In this document: piece by piece, positions 45,710 to 56,683 of the stretch
Position numbering within the stretch: position 1 is the first letter of the stretch
How the letters are laid out: every line of letters begins with the position of its first letter
Assembly (NCBI RefSeq): GCF_004193775.1
Contig: NC_041003.1
Coordinates: 26,537,735-26,601,734 of the forward strand
Direction of reading: 5' to 3'
From: Glycine soja
Taxonomy: Eukaryota > Streptophyta > Magnoliopsida > Fabales > Fabaceae
DNA length: 64,000 nucleotides
Position numbers and translations under genes: made by a program
Notes under the pieces: model-generated
What the model saw: the letters and a program-made list of their open reading frames with translations, nothing else
Database searches by the model: none
What the model was told of the DNA's origin: nothing

Positions 45710-46690
45710 ATGGCCTCAGCAAATTCCTTATTTCCAGAAGGGAATTCTATCAATAGACCTCCAATCTTTAATGGAGAGGGTTACCACTACTGGAAAACCC
45801 GAATGCAAATTTTTATCGAGGCAATAGATCTAAATATCTGGGAAGCCATAGAAATAGGGCCTTATATACCCACCACAGTAGAAAGAATTTCAATAGATGG
45901 TAGTTCATCAAGTAAAAGCATAACCATAGAAAAACCTAGAGATAGATGGTCTGAAGAGGATAGAAAACGAGTACAATACAACCTAAAAGCCAAAAACATA
46001 ATAACATCTGCCCTAGGAATGGATGAATATTTTAGAGTTTCAAATTGTAAGAGTGCTAAGGAAATGTGGGACACTCTTCGATTAACACATGAAGGAACTA
46101 CAGATGTTAAAAGATCTAGGATAAATGCACTAACTCATGAGTATGAATTATTTAGAATGAATGCAAATGAAAATATTCAGAGTATGCAAAAGAGATTTAC
46201 ACATATAGTAAATCATCTAGCAGCCTTAGGCAAAGAATTTCAAAATGAAGATCTTATAAACAAGGTGCTAAGATGTTTAAGTAGAGAATGGCAACCCAAA
46301 GTAACGGCTATTTCTGAATCAAGAGATTTGTCTAACATGTCTCTTGCCACTTTATTTGGTAAGTTGCAGGAACACGAGATGGAACTATTGAGATTGCACC
46401 AAAATGAAGAAAATGACAAGAAAAAGAAAGGAATTGCTCTTAAAGCATCATCCTCAATTCAAGAAGAAAGTGATCAGGATAATGATGCAGATGATGATGA
46501 TGATCTAAGTCTCTTTGTAAAAAGATTCAACAAATTTCTTAAAGTAAGAGGAAATCAGAGGCGACCAAATTTTAAATCAAAGAGAAGGACAAAAAATTCA
46601 TCCTCTACTCTAAAATGCTTTGAATGCAATCAACCTGGACATCTGAGGGTTGATTGTCCCATCTTCAAGAAAAAGATGGAAAAATCTTAG
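45710..46690 (+). CDS. gag: Copia gag, N-terminal part (ends at a frameshift)
   Basis: The frame opens in the leader, but the first good ATG is at 45710 (MASANSLFPEGNSINRPPIF), giving 326 residues. The core has the UBN2-type gag motifs YWKTRMQIFIEAIDLNIWEAI, KEMWDTLRLTHEGT and RFTHIVNHLAALGKE. An Asp-rich stretch near residue 265 precedes a zinc knuckle CFECNQPGHLRVDC (CX2CX4HX4C, about residues 303-316). Gag forms the virus-like particle in the cytoplasm and binds the RNA. It stops at 46690 just after the knuckle, but homologous coding continues at once in the +1 frame (46680-47429), so this is a damaged long gag, not a natural end. Confidence 0.85.
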   Translation: MASANSLFPEGNSINRPPIFNGEGYHYWKTRMQIFIEAIDLNIWEAIEIGPYIPTTVERISIDGSSSSKSITIEKPRDRWSEEDRKRVQYNLKAKNIITSALGMDEYFRVSNCKSAKEMWDTLRLTHEGTTDVKRSRINALTHEYELFRMNANENIQSMQKRFTHIVNHLAALGKEFQNEDLINKVLRCLSREWQPKVTAISESRDLSNMSLATLFGKLQEHEMELLRLHQNEENDKKKKGIALKASSSIQEESDQDNDADDDDDLSLFVKRFNKFLKVRGNQRRPNFKSKRRTKNSSSTLKCFECNQPGHLRVDCPIFKKKMEKS

Positions 46691-47429
46691 TGAGAAGAAA
46701 CTAAAGAAAGCATACATCACATGGGATGAAAATGATTTGGAATCCTCTGAAGATTCTGAAAATGAAGAGATAAATCTTTGCCTTATGGCAAAAAGTTACG
46801 AAAGTGATGAAGAGGTAACATCTTCAAACAACTTATCTATTTCTTTTGATGAATTGCAAGATGCATTTGCTGATTTGCATAAAGAATCAATTAAACTTGC
46901 AAAATTAGTTTCATCATCAAAGAAAACAATTTCAAATTTAGAAAATGAAATTTCAAAATTAAACAAAGAATTAGATCTTCTTAGAAATGAAGTCTCAATC
47001 TCTAAAACAAATGAAAAAGTTAATATCTCCACTATTAATGACAAGAAAATAACATATTCTTGTAGTTGTTGTGATAAATATGTAAAAGAAATTAAAGAGT
47101 TAAAAAATTCACTTGCAAAATTTTCATATAGTAGAAATAATTTAGATGTTATATTAAGTAAACAAAGATATGTGTCTAATAAAAATGGACTAGGATATAA
47201 ATCTGAAAAACTACAAAAGGTTCATAAAAACTTTTCCACTTCCACACAAAAATGTAATTCTAATTCTATCACTTGTTTTTACTGTGGAAGAAGAGGACAT
47301 GGCATATCAACTTGCTACTTCAAGAAAAATTACAGTAACATTAAAATGATATGGGTCCCAAAAGGATCCTCAGTTTATACTAACATGCAAGGACCCAATA
47401 AAATTTGGGTACCTAAGTCAAAAACTTGA
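46680..47429 (+). pseudogene. gag: Gag C-terminal extension, in the shifted frame
   Basis: About 249 codons with no convincing start of their own. They begin with Lys/Glu-rich residues, then a long Ser/Lys/Asn/Glu coiled-coil-like region (SKKTISNLENEISKLNKELD), a Cys cluster (CSCCDKYVKEIKELK), and a second knuckle CFYCGRRGHGISTC near 47275, ending with two repeats of the KxIWVPK motif that precedes protease in Sirevirus gag-pol. The stop TGA is at 47427-47429. A one-base change near 46680 separates it from the first gag part. Confidence 0.8.
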
Positions 47430-47431
47430 TT

Positions 47432-50400
47432 ATGCAGGTATCTTTGAGAAAGAAGTGGTACGTAGATAGCGGATGCTCAAAACATATGACTGGAGATGCA
47501 TCAAATTTTACACACATATCTCCAAAGAAAAGCGGGCATGTAACATATGGTGACAACAACAAAGGTAGAATTCTTGGAGTGGGTAAAATAGGTACAAATT
47601 CTTCAAACTCCATTGAAAATGTTCTACTTGTTGAAGGCCTTAAGCATAGCCTACTTAGTGTTAGTCAACTATGTGACAAAGGCTATCTAGTATCATTTGA
47701 TTCTCAGAAATGTCTTATAGAACATAAGCATGACATTAATATAAAGCATGTAGGACATAGAGTCAATAATGTTTACATGATAGACTTAAGCATAAAACAA
47801 GAAAACAATCATTGCTTTCTTAGTAAAGATGATGATCCATGGTTATGGCATAAAAGAATTGCTCACATAAACATGGATCACTTAAATAAATTAATTTCAA
47901 AAGATTTAGTAGTTGGTTTGCCTAAATTGAAATTTGAAAAAGATAAACTATGCGATGCATGTCAAAAGGGCAAACAAACAAGAGTCTCATTCAAATCTAA
48001 AAATGTTGTTTCAACCACTCGACCATTACAGTTATTGCATATGGATCTATTTGGTCCATCTAGAACCATGAGTTTTGGAGGAAATTACTATGCTTTAGTT
48101 ATAGTTGATGATTTCTCTAGATATACTTGGACATTATTTATTACACATAAAAGTGATTCATTCCAAGCATTTAGGAAACTTGCTAAAGTCATACAAAACA
48201 AGAAAAATCTCAAGATTGCATCCATTAGAAGTGATCATGGGGGTGAATTTGAAAATAAAGATTTTGAATTATTTTGTGATGAACATGGTATTGAACATAA
48301 TTTTTCTGCACCAAGAACCCCTCAACAAAATGGAGTTGTTGAGAGGAAAAATAGGTCATTGGAAGAAATTGCAAGAACTTTATTAAATGATACTTCTCTT
48401 CCAAAGTATTTTTGGGCTGAAGTTGTCAATACTGCATGTTACATCATGAATAGAGCCTTGATAAGACCTATTTTAAAGAAAACCCCATATGAGTTATTTA
48501 ATGGTAGAAAACCTAATATTTCTCATCTACATGTTTTTGGTTGCAAGTGCTTTGTACTTAATAATGGTAAAGATAATCTAGGAAAATTCGATGCAAAATC
48601 TGATGAAGGCATTTTTCTTGGATATTCTTTACAAAGTAAAGCATATAGAATATATAATAAGAGAACTATGAATATAGAGGAATCCATTCATGTTACCTTT
48701 GACGAATCTAATGCTATATTGTCAACAAAGAATATGTTAGATGACATTGCAGATTCTTTAGAACATATGAACATTCATGAACAAGATTCCAAAGGAAATG
48801 ACAAAGGAAACAATGAAGATCCTCCAGAAGAAGGCAAATCCAATGATGCACTCCCAAGAGAATGGAAAACTTCAAGAGATCATCCCCTCGACAACATTAT
48901 TGGTGATATCTCAAAAGGGGTAACAACTAGACACTCTCTGAAAGATTTATGCAATAATATGGCTTTTGTATCCATGATTGAACCTAAAAATATAAAAGAA
49001 GCCATAATAGATGATAATTGGATCATTGCCATGCAAGAAGAATTAAACCAATTTGAAAGAAATAATGTGTGGAAATTAGTAGAAAAACCTGAAAATTATC
49101 CTATCATAGGAACAAAATGGGTTTTTAGAAATAAATTAGATGAACATGGTATAATTATTAGAAATAAAGCCAGGTTAGTAGCAAAAGGGTACAATCAAGA
49201 AGAAGGAATAGACTATGAAGAAACATATGCTCCTGTTGCAAGATTAGAAGCCATTAGAATGCTATTGGCATATGCATCCATAATGAATTTTAAACTTTAT
49301 CAAATGGATGTTAAGAGTGCCTTTCTAAATGGCTTAATTCAAGAAGAAGTATATGTTGAACAACCCCCTGGTTTTGAAATTTCTGATAAACCAAACCATG
49401 TTTATAAATTACAAAAGGCTCTTTATGGTTTGAAACAAGCCCCTAGGGCATGGTATGAACGATTAAGTAATTTTCTTCTAGAAAAAGAATTCTCCAGAGG
49501 TAAAGTGGATACCACATTATTCATAAAGAGAAAGCATAATGATATTTTGTTGGTTCAAATATATGTTGATGATATAATTTTTGGATCCACTAATGATTCA
49601 TTGTGCAAGGAGTTTTCCCTTGATATGCAAAGTGAATTTGAAATGTCAATGATGGGAGAACTAAAGTACTTTCTGGGATTACAAATCAAGCAAACTCAAG
49701 AAGGTATATTCATCAATCAATCCAAATACTGCAAGGAATTGATCAAAAGATTTGGGATGGATAGTGCAAAACACATGTCTACACCGATGAGCACTAATTG
49801 TTACTTAGATAAAGATGAATCTGGTCAGTCTATAGACATAAAACAATATCGAGGTATGATCGGATCTCTTCTTTATTTATCTGCTAGTAGACCTGATATT
49901 ATGTTTAGTGTATGCATGTGTGCTAGGTTTCAATCCAACCCCAAACAATCACATTTAAGTGCAGTAAAGAGAATCATGAGATATCTATTAGGAACAATCA
50001 ATTTATGATTATGGTATCCTAAGAATTCAACATGTAACTTAATAGGATATTCTGATTCTGATTTTGCCGGATCTAAAACTGATAGAAAAAGTACAAGTGG
50101 AACTTGTCAATTTATTGGATCGGCTCTTGTCTCATGGCATAGTAAGAAACAAAACAGTGTTGCTTTATCTACTGCTGAAGCGGAGTATATCTCTGTCGGT
50201 AGTTGTTGTGCACAGATTTTATGGATGAAGCAACAATTATCTGACTATGGCATCATTCTTGATCGCATACCTATTAAGTGTGATAATACTAGTGCCATAA
50301 ATCTATCCAAAAACCCAGTTCAACATTCAAGAACTAAACATATAGAGATTAGACACCACTTTCTTAGAGATCATGTCTTAAAGGGAGATTGTGTATTAGA

Positions 50401-50518
50401 ATTTGTTGATACTAAGAATCAACTTGCTGATATTTTCACTAAACCTCTCCCCAAGGAAGTGTTCTTCTCTATTAGAAGAGAATTAGGTCTCTTAGATGTA
50501 AGAGATTTAGAAAAATAG
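47432..50518 (+). pseudogene. pol: Copia pol polyprotein with one in-frame stop
   Basis: Coding from an ATG at 47432 is in a different frame from the preceding gag tail. Domains in order: protease ([12 protein letters not shown], Asp about residue 12); pre-integrase [15 protein letters not shown]; integrase with [15 protein letters not shown] and GVVERKNR giving the Asp/Asp/Glu triad (about 205, 268, 303); RT from [11 protein letters not shown] with DVKSAFLNG and the catalytic YVDD (about 710); RNase H with YSDSDFAG, STAEAEYISV, KCDNTSAI and the end [11 protein letters not shown]. It makes the enzymes for cDNA synthesis and integration. A TGA at 50006-50008 (codon 859) cuts it before most of RNase H; coding resumes in frame to the stop at 50518. 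All visible catalytic residues before the stop are kept. Length without the stop (about 1028 codons) is normal. Confidence 0.9.
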
Positions 50519-50744
50519 GGATTGATTGGTTGATTGATTGGTTGATTTACTTTTACCTTTTGATTGTAGATTATTTTGTTTGATCTTGTTTGAATTCTTG
50601 TTTTTATGATAGAATTTATGATTTCTTGTGTATATAGTAATTGAATGATTGAATTTAGTGTATTAGTAATGAAAATTAGTCATATAGGATGTATTGGTTC
50701 CATTGATATAGATATTCTCTTAGAAACTAGCCTAGGATAGGCTC

Positions 50745-50880
50745 TGGTAATCGATTACCATCCAGTGTAATCGATTACACATGAACAGGCAGCCTGTAAT
50801 CGATTACCAGAAGGCTTATTGGGCCTGTAATCGATTACCAATACCTGTAATCGATTACAATGCGTCATCTTCTATAAATA
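50745..50880 (+). promoter_or_regulatory. Probable internal promoter of the env-like gene
   Basis: Five GTAATCGATTAC palindromes start at 50747, 50767, 50796, 50827 and 50847, followed by TATAAATA at 50873-50880, 181 bp before the env-like ATG. The same palindrome plus TATA layout forms the LTR promoter of this element. Confidence 0.55.
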
Positions 50881-51060
50881 CTCACGAAATCAGAGCTGCT
50901 GCGCAGCCAAAGCTTCCTCCACGTTTTCCTCCATACCTAGAACTTCAAACCTTCGATTCTCACTCAATTCTTCACCAAATCACGTCCCGTAAAGCCCAAT
51001 CTTCCTCTTTTTCACTCCTCTTTCACTTCAACCGATCAAAATCCAAAAAAACTTCATCAA

Positions 51061-52197
51061 ATGGCAGAGCCATCAAAGAAGAGAAAGGGATCATCCTCCA
51101 CCGCTACCGCTGCTGCCCATCGCCGTCACGGCCCATCCGGAGCACCCACAGCACCTATTCCTCCTTCTTTGTCATCTCCAAGATCATCAACACTGTTTTC
51201 ATCCGATGATCAACGTCTACGGTACCTTTCTCAGTTTTCTTCTAGAATAATCTTAGACCCTAAGTACCTAGATGTAGAGTTCTTTAATGATGAAACGTTT
51301 GATTGCTATCAAGTGTTTCAAAATTCTGGTCTTGTTGATTTCATGTCATTAAAATTGCCATATTATCCTGAACTTGTAAAGGTCTTCTACTGCAATTTAA
51401 AAATTCAGGATGGTATTATTATGTCTGAGGTGCATGGTACTTCTATGATCATTGATCAGTCACTTTTCTTTTCTTTGACTCATTTACCCAGTCAAGGTGC
51501 ACCTTTTGAGGGCACCATTGTTGATGACTGGAAATTCGATTATTCGAGTCATGATGCTCGTCGCATGGTCTGCAATGATCAAGCTGAAATGACCGGTAGA
51601 TTGTTGGCCGGGTCATTAACTTTTGATAATCGCATCATGCATTATATCATTGTTAGAATTTTGCTTCCTCGGTCTTCAAATTTAGCACAAGCCTCTGAGG
51701 AGGATTTGATTCTTATGTGGGCTTTCCTAACCGGTCGTCAGATCGACTGGGCCCATTTGGTTCGGTACCGAATGCATAAGGCATTACGGGCCAATGCACC
51801 TCTTCCTTATCCACATTTGATTACTCTGTTTTTGCGTCATTTTCAAATTCCGCTTGATGATGAACCCTTTGTTCAAGTCAAGCGTTCCTTTGCCATTGGT
51901 GCTGGTGCAGTGACCTCCTTTGGGTATCGTAAAGATCGGAATGGACAATGGCTGAAGAAGGATGCACTCCCTCCTCAAGATGAACGTACTCCTTCACCTC
52001 CTCCTCAACGTGAAGATTCCGCACTCATGAATGAAGTCCTCTCCGAATTACGGGGTCTTCGTTCTTATGTTGGTGACCGCTTCGACTCGTTAGATTCACG
52101 GTTTGCCGGTATGGACATTCGTCTTACACAGCTTGAAGAGGATGTCGGATACATTCGTCAGAGTTTCGATCTTCCACCACCACCTCCGTCTTCTTAG
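51061..52197 (+). CDS. Env-like protein of a Sirevirus-type copia
   Basis: An intact 378-aa frame from ATG 51061 to TAG 52197, after pol and before the 3' LTR. The N-terminus is Ser/Ala/Pro-rich and basic (EPSKKRKG). The central part has aromatic motifs of the plant 'putative transposon protein' type (FYCNLKI, MSEVHGTSMIID, GRLLAGSLTF, MHYIIVRILLPRSSN, LILMWAFLTGRQIDWAHLV). From about residue 325 a heptad-like region (MNEVLSELRGLRSYVGDRFD...LTQLEEDVGYI) suggests a coiled coil, then a Pro run ends the protein. I see no signal peptide or clear membrane span, so envelope function is doubtful. It is called env-like by position and by analogy with published Sirevirus 3' frames. No break was seen; it probably has its own promoter (50745-50880). 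The old copia has a decayed relative at 23982-25041. Confidence 0.8.
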   Translation: MAEPSKKRKGSSSTATAAAHRRHGPSGAPTAPIPPSLSSPRSSTLFSSDDQRLRYLSQFSSRIILDPKYLDVEFFNDETFDCYQVFQNSGLVDFMSLKLPYYPELVKVFYCNLKIQDGIIMSEVHGTSMIIDQSLFFSLTHLPSQGAPFEGTIVDDWKFDYSSHDARRMVCNDQAEMTGRLLAGSLTFDNRIMHYIIVRILLPRSSNLAQASEEDLILMWAFLTGRQIDWAHLVRYRMHKALRANAPLPYPHLITLFLRHFQIPLDDEPFVQVKRSFAIGAGAVTSFGYRKDRNGQWLKKDALPPQDERTPSPPPQREDSALMNEVLSELRGLRSYVGDRFDSLDSRFAGMDIRLTQLEEDVGYIRQSFDLPPPPPSS

Positions 52198-52669
52198 ATT
52201 TTAGGTTCTGATTATTTATCTTTTATAAGCCGTGTATTTTGGCTTTTAGTTTCTTAGAATTTACATTATTATGCTAAGTACTTTGCTTATTTATCTTGTG
52301 GTTTTAAAATTTCAGTCTTGGATGTTTTGTGGTTGTTGACATTTTATGTTATTTGAATTCTGGTTTGATTATTTCTTGTTTATGAGTTTGGCTTATTATA
52401 TTTAATACTCTGATACTTATATCTTGCTACTCCATTGTTATAACTGTGTTGATTTCCGAGTTCTTTGGCTTTTTGATGTTGCCAAAGGGGGAGAAAAGGT
52501 TGCAGAAAAAGCTTAAGAAAAAGCTTAACAAACTTAGAAATCAAGTGATCATGTATTCCGAAATATAGGGGGAGTAAACGAATGCACATTTTATCTATAT
52601 ACATTTGTTTGTTGCTTGCTTGAATCTTGATTTCAGGTATTGTATTGTCATCATCAAAAAGGGGGAGAT
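52198..52669 (+). other. 3' non-coding region with three polypurine tracts
   Basis: Purine runs AAAGGGGGAGAAAAGG (52484-52499), TAGGGGGAGTAAA (52566-52578) and AAAAAGGGGGAGA (52656-52668); the last abuts the 3' LTR. Multiple PPTs are known for Sirevirus-type elements. Confidence 0.8.
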
Positions 52670-53763
52670 TGTAGATGCAATTGGCTTTGATGTTTTGATG
52701 ATGATCATGATGATGTGTTGCAATTGATGCAAATGGGCTTTTCAAGATTAAAATTCAAGACAATACTTCAAGATTACAAGTCACAACATCAAGATGATCA
52801 CTAGAATATTAGGAAGGGAATTCCTAATTGAATTAGTAAAGGTTTGGCCAAGTGATTTAAATTAAAAAGTGTTTCTCAAAGGTTTTACTCTCTGGTAATC
52901 GATTACCAGAGGATGTAATCGATTACCAGTGGCCAAATACGTTTTATAACAGCTACAAAAATTTGAATTCGAAATTTTAGACTGTGTAATCGATTACACA
53001 ATTTTGGTAATCGATTACTAGCAGTTAGTAAACGTTTTAATTCAAATTTTAAAAGCTGTAATCGATTACACAATTACTGTAATCGATTACCAGACAGGAT
53101 TTTCAGAAAAATAATTTCAAGAGTCACAACTTTTCAGAGGCTTTACTCATGACCACCAACGGTCTATATATATGTGACTTAAACACGAAATTGCTCAGAG
53201 ATTTTCAGAACAACAAAGTGTTTATCCTCTCAAAGAGCAAATTCATTTTATCCTCTTAAGAATTCCTTGGCCAATTCAATTGCAATTCATTAAGGAATTA
53301 TTTGAGTGCTCAATCTGTAAAATCCATCTCTTTCTAGAGAGATTTGTTCCTCTTCTTCTTCTTCTCATTCTCTAAGGGATTAAGAGACTGTGAGTCTCTT
53401 GTTGTAAAGGATCTCTAAACACAAAGGAAGGATTGTCCTTGTGTGTTTAGAACTTGTAAAAGGAATTTACAAGATAGTGGAACTCTCAAGCGGGTTGCTT
53501 GGGGACTGGACGTAGGCACAAGGGTGTGGCCGAACCAGATAAAACTGAGTTTGCATTTTCTCTTCCCTTAATCTCCTTTATTTATTATTGCTTTATATTC
53601 ATATTCAAGTTGCTTCATTTGAATTAATATTTAAGAAGATTGTCATTAAGGGAATTCATAACTTGAGTAAAAAGTGAAATAGATTTTTTAATTAGGGGAA
53701 ACAGTTTGGAATATCTTAATTCAACCCCCCCTTCTTAAGATATCTGAGGCCACTTGTCTAACA
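52670..53763 (+). repeat. 3' LTR of the young copia
   Basis: 1094 bp, nearly identical to the 5' LTR. Palindromes start at 52895, 52915, 52986, 53007, 53058 and 53079; the site at 53058 is perfect here but variant in the 5' LTR. It ends TCTAACA before the AAAAA duplication. Confidence 0.95.
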
Positions 53764-54829
53764 AAAAACACAAAAACACCATGAGCACTCAATTTTATCC
53801 ACCAATTCGCATCAGGACATCAATTGGTCCATCAAACACAACAATATCGTATTTATAATCACAAAGGAAAAATTATAATTCAATAAACATCCCAAAATAA
53901 ATTCCAATTTGATTCCCTAAGGATTCCTACACATGTTCATTCCAATTTCATCCAATAAATTCATCTCTTGCCTCTAAGCGGGCCCATGTGTGTATTCTAG
54001 TAGTGATAGTGGCATCTCTAGCAGTTGTCTGAGATTCTTCAAGCTTTTCCTCTAGTTGCTCTATTAGGATTTCCAAGCGTTAGAGTGAAAGAGAAGGGAT
54101 TGAACCCTCATTTTACTATCTCTGTGCGAGGGAAATTTCTCTCTCTATAGACATCATATAGAAAATCCCAACGGTGGAGGTGTGCTAACATGAACTACAA
54201 ACCTGGCCTATAAATATCACAATGATCCAATGGTTAACGAGTACAAGAGCGTAGTTTTACTTAAACAAGTTTGGGTGTATGCGAGAAAAAGAAAGCTACG
54301 ATGCGAATGACATTTCTCTCACCTCAGACATTTTTTTCGCATATTCCAACGGTAAGGATGTCCCAAAATTAGTTCTAGACTTGGTTTTCAAATTTGACGA
54401 TGATCTAATGGTGAACGAGTTTGGGATTGTCATTTTACTGAGACACGTTTGGGTGTTTGTTGTAAAAAGAGAGAGTTTTGAGAAAGGAAGAAGGGAAAAA
54501 GAAATTGAGAGGAAGAGAAAGCATAGAGACATATTGTCAGTCTAAAAACTGACTTAACATGCCTCTATTTATAGCTAGGGTACTCCCAGCCTATTATTTA
54601 CTCTATTTTTCTTTTATTTTATTATTTTATAAACAAGAACTCTATTTTATTTCCTATCAAATGAATAAATAAAATATCTTTTTTTTTTTATTTTCCTTCA
54701 AACTATTATTCTAATTAATAAAGTTATTTCTTCTTATTTATTTAATTATAAAACCTCATCATTTTTCTAAAACTATTTATTTTTAAATATTTTTAATTTA
54801 TTTTACGAAAAAATTGGGTGTTACATCTT

Positions 54830-56683
54830 TAGTTGCCAACCCGTTTCTTGTTGTTACGACATTGCAGTCCACACTCTTCACATGAGAGAATTAGTTGTTT
54901 TGGTGGCATCAATGGTTGAAGTTGTTTTACTATGCTTTTGGTCATGTTCTCCATCATAGCTTTTATTTGTGTTTGTTGTTTGAGGGATTCATCTTCGGTG
55001 TCTTCTTTGGGAACATCCTTTGGAGAGGTGCGGTTGCAATCACAACCTCATTCACTAGCTGCTACATCTTCTATATTTTTCTTTACTTTGGCTGTGGTTC
55101 CATTTACATGGTATCCTCCTATTGAAGCATTTGTCATTCTTCTATATTCATAAGTTGTTCCTTTTATAAAAATGGAGATTTGGGTGTAATTAGTGTAACC
55201 GTGGCAAGGACAACTCCTAAGTAAAGCTTTATACCTCTCCCATGCATCGAAGAGAGACTCAAATGACATTTGTTAGAAGCTAGTTATCCTTTCCTTGATA
55301 ATTTCAATTTTTGATTCTGGAAAGAATTCTTTGAAAAACTCGTCTTTGATTTGCTCCCATGAGGTTAGACTGTGGTGTGGTTGAGAATCGAGCCATTCAA
55401 GTGCACTTCCTCCTAATGAAAAGGGAAAAAGTAGCATCTCGATGTGATTGTCTTTGATTTCGGGTATTCTTACTAATGTGTATAATTGTTGGAATCGCGT
55501 AAGGTGGGTATGCGGTTCTTTAGTGCTAGATTCCATAAATTGAGTGTTATGGAGAGTATTTGAAATTCTGATACTGAGGACAGATGTCGTACAGGATGTC
55601 ACGACATCGCGCTTCAGAACATGCAGGTTATATATGACAGTATGAACAGATTAAACAAGTAAATAACACAAGGGAATTGTTAACCCAGTTCGGTGCAACG
55701 TCACCTACATCTGGGGGCTACCAAGCCAGGGAGGAAATCCACTAAAATAGTATTAGTTCGAAGATCTAACAGCCACTGTATACAACCTTCTCACCTAACC
55801 ACTACCCATGCAACTTCTACCTAAGAGCCACTCTTAGATATGAGAACCCCTCTCACTCCCTCTCAATCACTCACCCGTGTTTACAAACAAATCAAAGACA
55901 CACCAGAGATTGCTCTCTGAACAATAGAGATCAACTCTACACACTCAGGTCCAACACTTGATGTTAGGGTAGCATCAAGGTGGCTCACAAAAACACTCAA
56001 GTCACAAAACTCACAAAATAACTCTTCAATCTCTGACTTGGTAGAAAACTCGTGCAGCCTTCATGTTTATATAGCAGTGTGCGTATCTGGGCTGCAACAA
56101 CTTGCGCTGGATAAGATCTATCATTCTCCTGAAAAATCTGCACTTAAAGATCTAAAAGATAAAGTTTGATCTTTTAGTTTTTATCTTTAATCTTTAATCC
56201 CTGAACGAACTATTCAAGTTTGTAATTCGAACTTTAATTATCTTTTAATTCGTTCCTAAAGATAGATCGCCAAATCTGTTGCTAACTGCACATTAATCTG
56301 TTAAAGATATAACAGATTTATGTGTCCAGTATTTTCGGGCAGGATGTCCTGGACATCGTATCCGACATCGTGGATCCTGCAGCTTCAATTCTTCATTTGA
56401 CATTTTATCTTGCCTTGTGCATTGTGCAGCCCAATCTGATTCCTTGACATAATGTTAGACATCATGTGCAGCAACTCCAGCTTTCCTTCATTGTCTAAGT
56501 GCTTATGTTTTAACAAAATTTTAGCCAATCTTTTAAAACTCAGTAAAGCTAAGCACTAACAGTATTAATGATCCCACTAGAAAGATTTACTTGATGCTCT
56601 CCCGTGTTCAGTGGACGAATAGATTCATTTATATCTATGCCTTGGTGAGTTTCTAATTTGGCCATGGTTGGGTCTTCGATCAT
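54830..56683 (-). pseudogene. Athila-like gag, split by an LTR
   Basis: Minus strand. The start ATG is at 56683 (MIEDPTMAKLETHQGIDINE) and coding runs to 56562. After the LTR it resumes at 55574 with FQQLYTLVRIPEIKDNHIEMLLFPFSL and SWEQIKDEFFKEFFPESKI (55602-55273), then after a stop/frameshift at about 55272 with FESLFDAWERYKALLRSCPCHG (to 55048). These are standard gypsy gag core motifs. Sequence between 55047 and 54830 is the degraded C-terminal part. The gene is non-functional. Confidence 0.8.
55575..56561 (-). repeat. Copia-type LTR inside the Athila-like gag
   Basis: TGAGGACAG...GCACTAACA on the plus strand, 987 bp, ending in TG/CA. It contains the GTTAACCCAGTTCGGTGCAA and CTACATCTGGGGGC words of a common legume LTR. 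Gag coding stops and resumes exactly at its ends. The flanks GATAC and GTATT do not match, so the TSD is unproven. Confidence 0.65.

Larger units (their letters stand above)
44563..53763 (+). mobile_element. Young Sirevirus-like copia retrotransposon, 9.2 kb, nearly intact
   Basis: LTRs are 1095 and 1094 bp, and the duplication AAAAA lies at 44558-44562 and 53764-53768. In order it has PBS, gag (frameshifted), pol (protease, integrase, RT, RNase H), a spacer with promoter-like signals, an env-like frame and polypurine tracts. By eye the LTRs differ at five bases plus one 1-bp indel (about 0.5%), which at commonly used plant rates means roughly 0.2 million years. The order integrase before RT and the extra frame after pol are the Sirevirus hallmarks. 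Confidence 0.95.
43045..54824 (-). mobile_element. Solo gypsy LTR, about 2.57 kb, split by the young copia
   Basis: On the minus strand it starts TGTAACACCCAATTTTTTCG (54824) and ends GGGTGTCACA (43045). Flanks TGTTT (43040-43044) and TCTTT (54825-54829) are a TSD with one mismatch. A minus-strand TATAAATA lies at 54566-54573, followed by a CT-rich leader. It sits between protease and gag of the Athila-like element. The pieces are 43045-44562 and 53769-54824. Short frames in it are not genes. Confidence 0.75.

Noticed and set aside
54279..54545. 88-codon frame as a small gene
   Set aside because: It lies in the R/U5 part of a minus-orientation LTR and overlaps its leader; no domain.
55570..56566. 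TSD for the LTR inside Athila-like gag
   Set aside because: GATAC and GTATT disagree at three of five bases, so no duplication is claimed.
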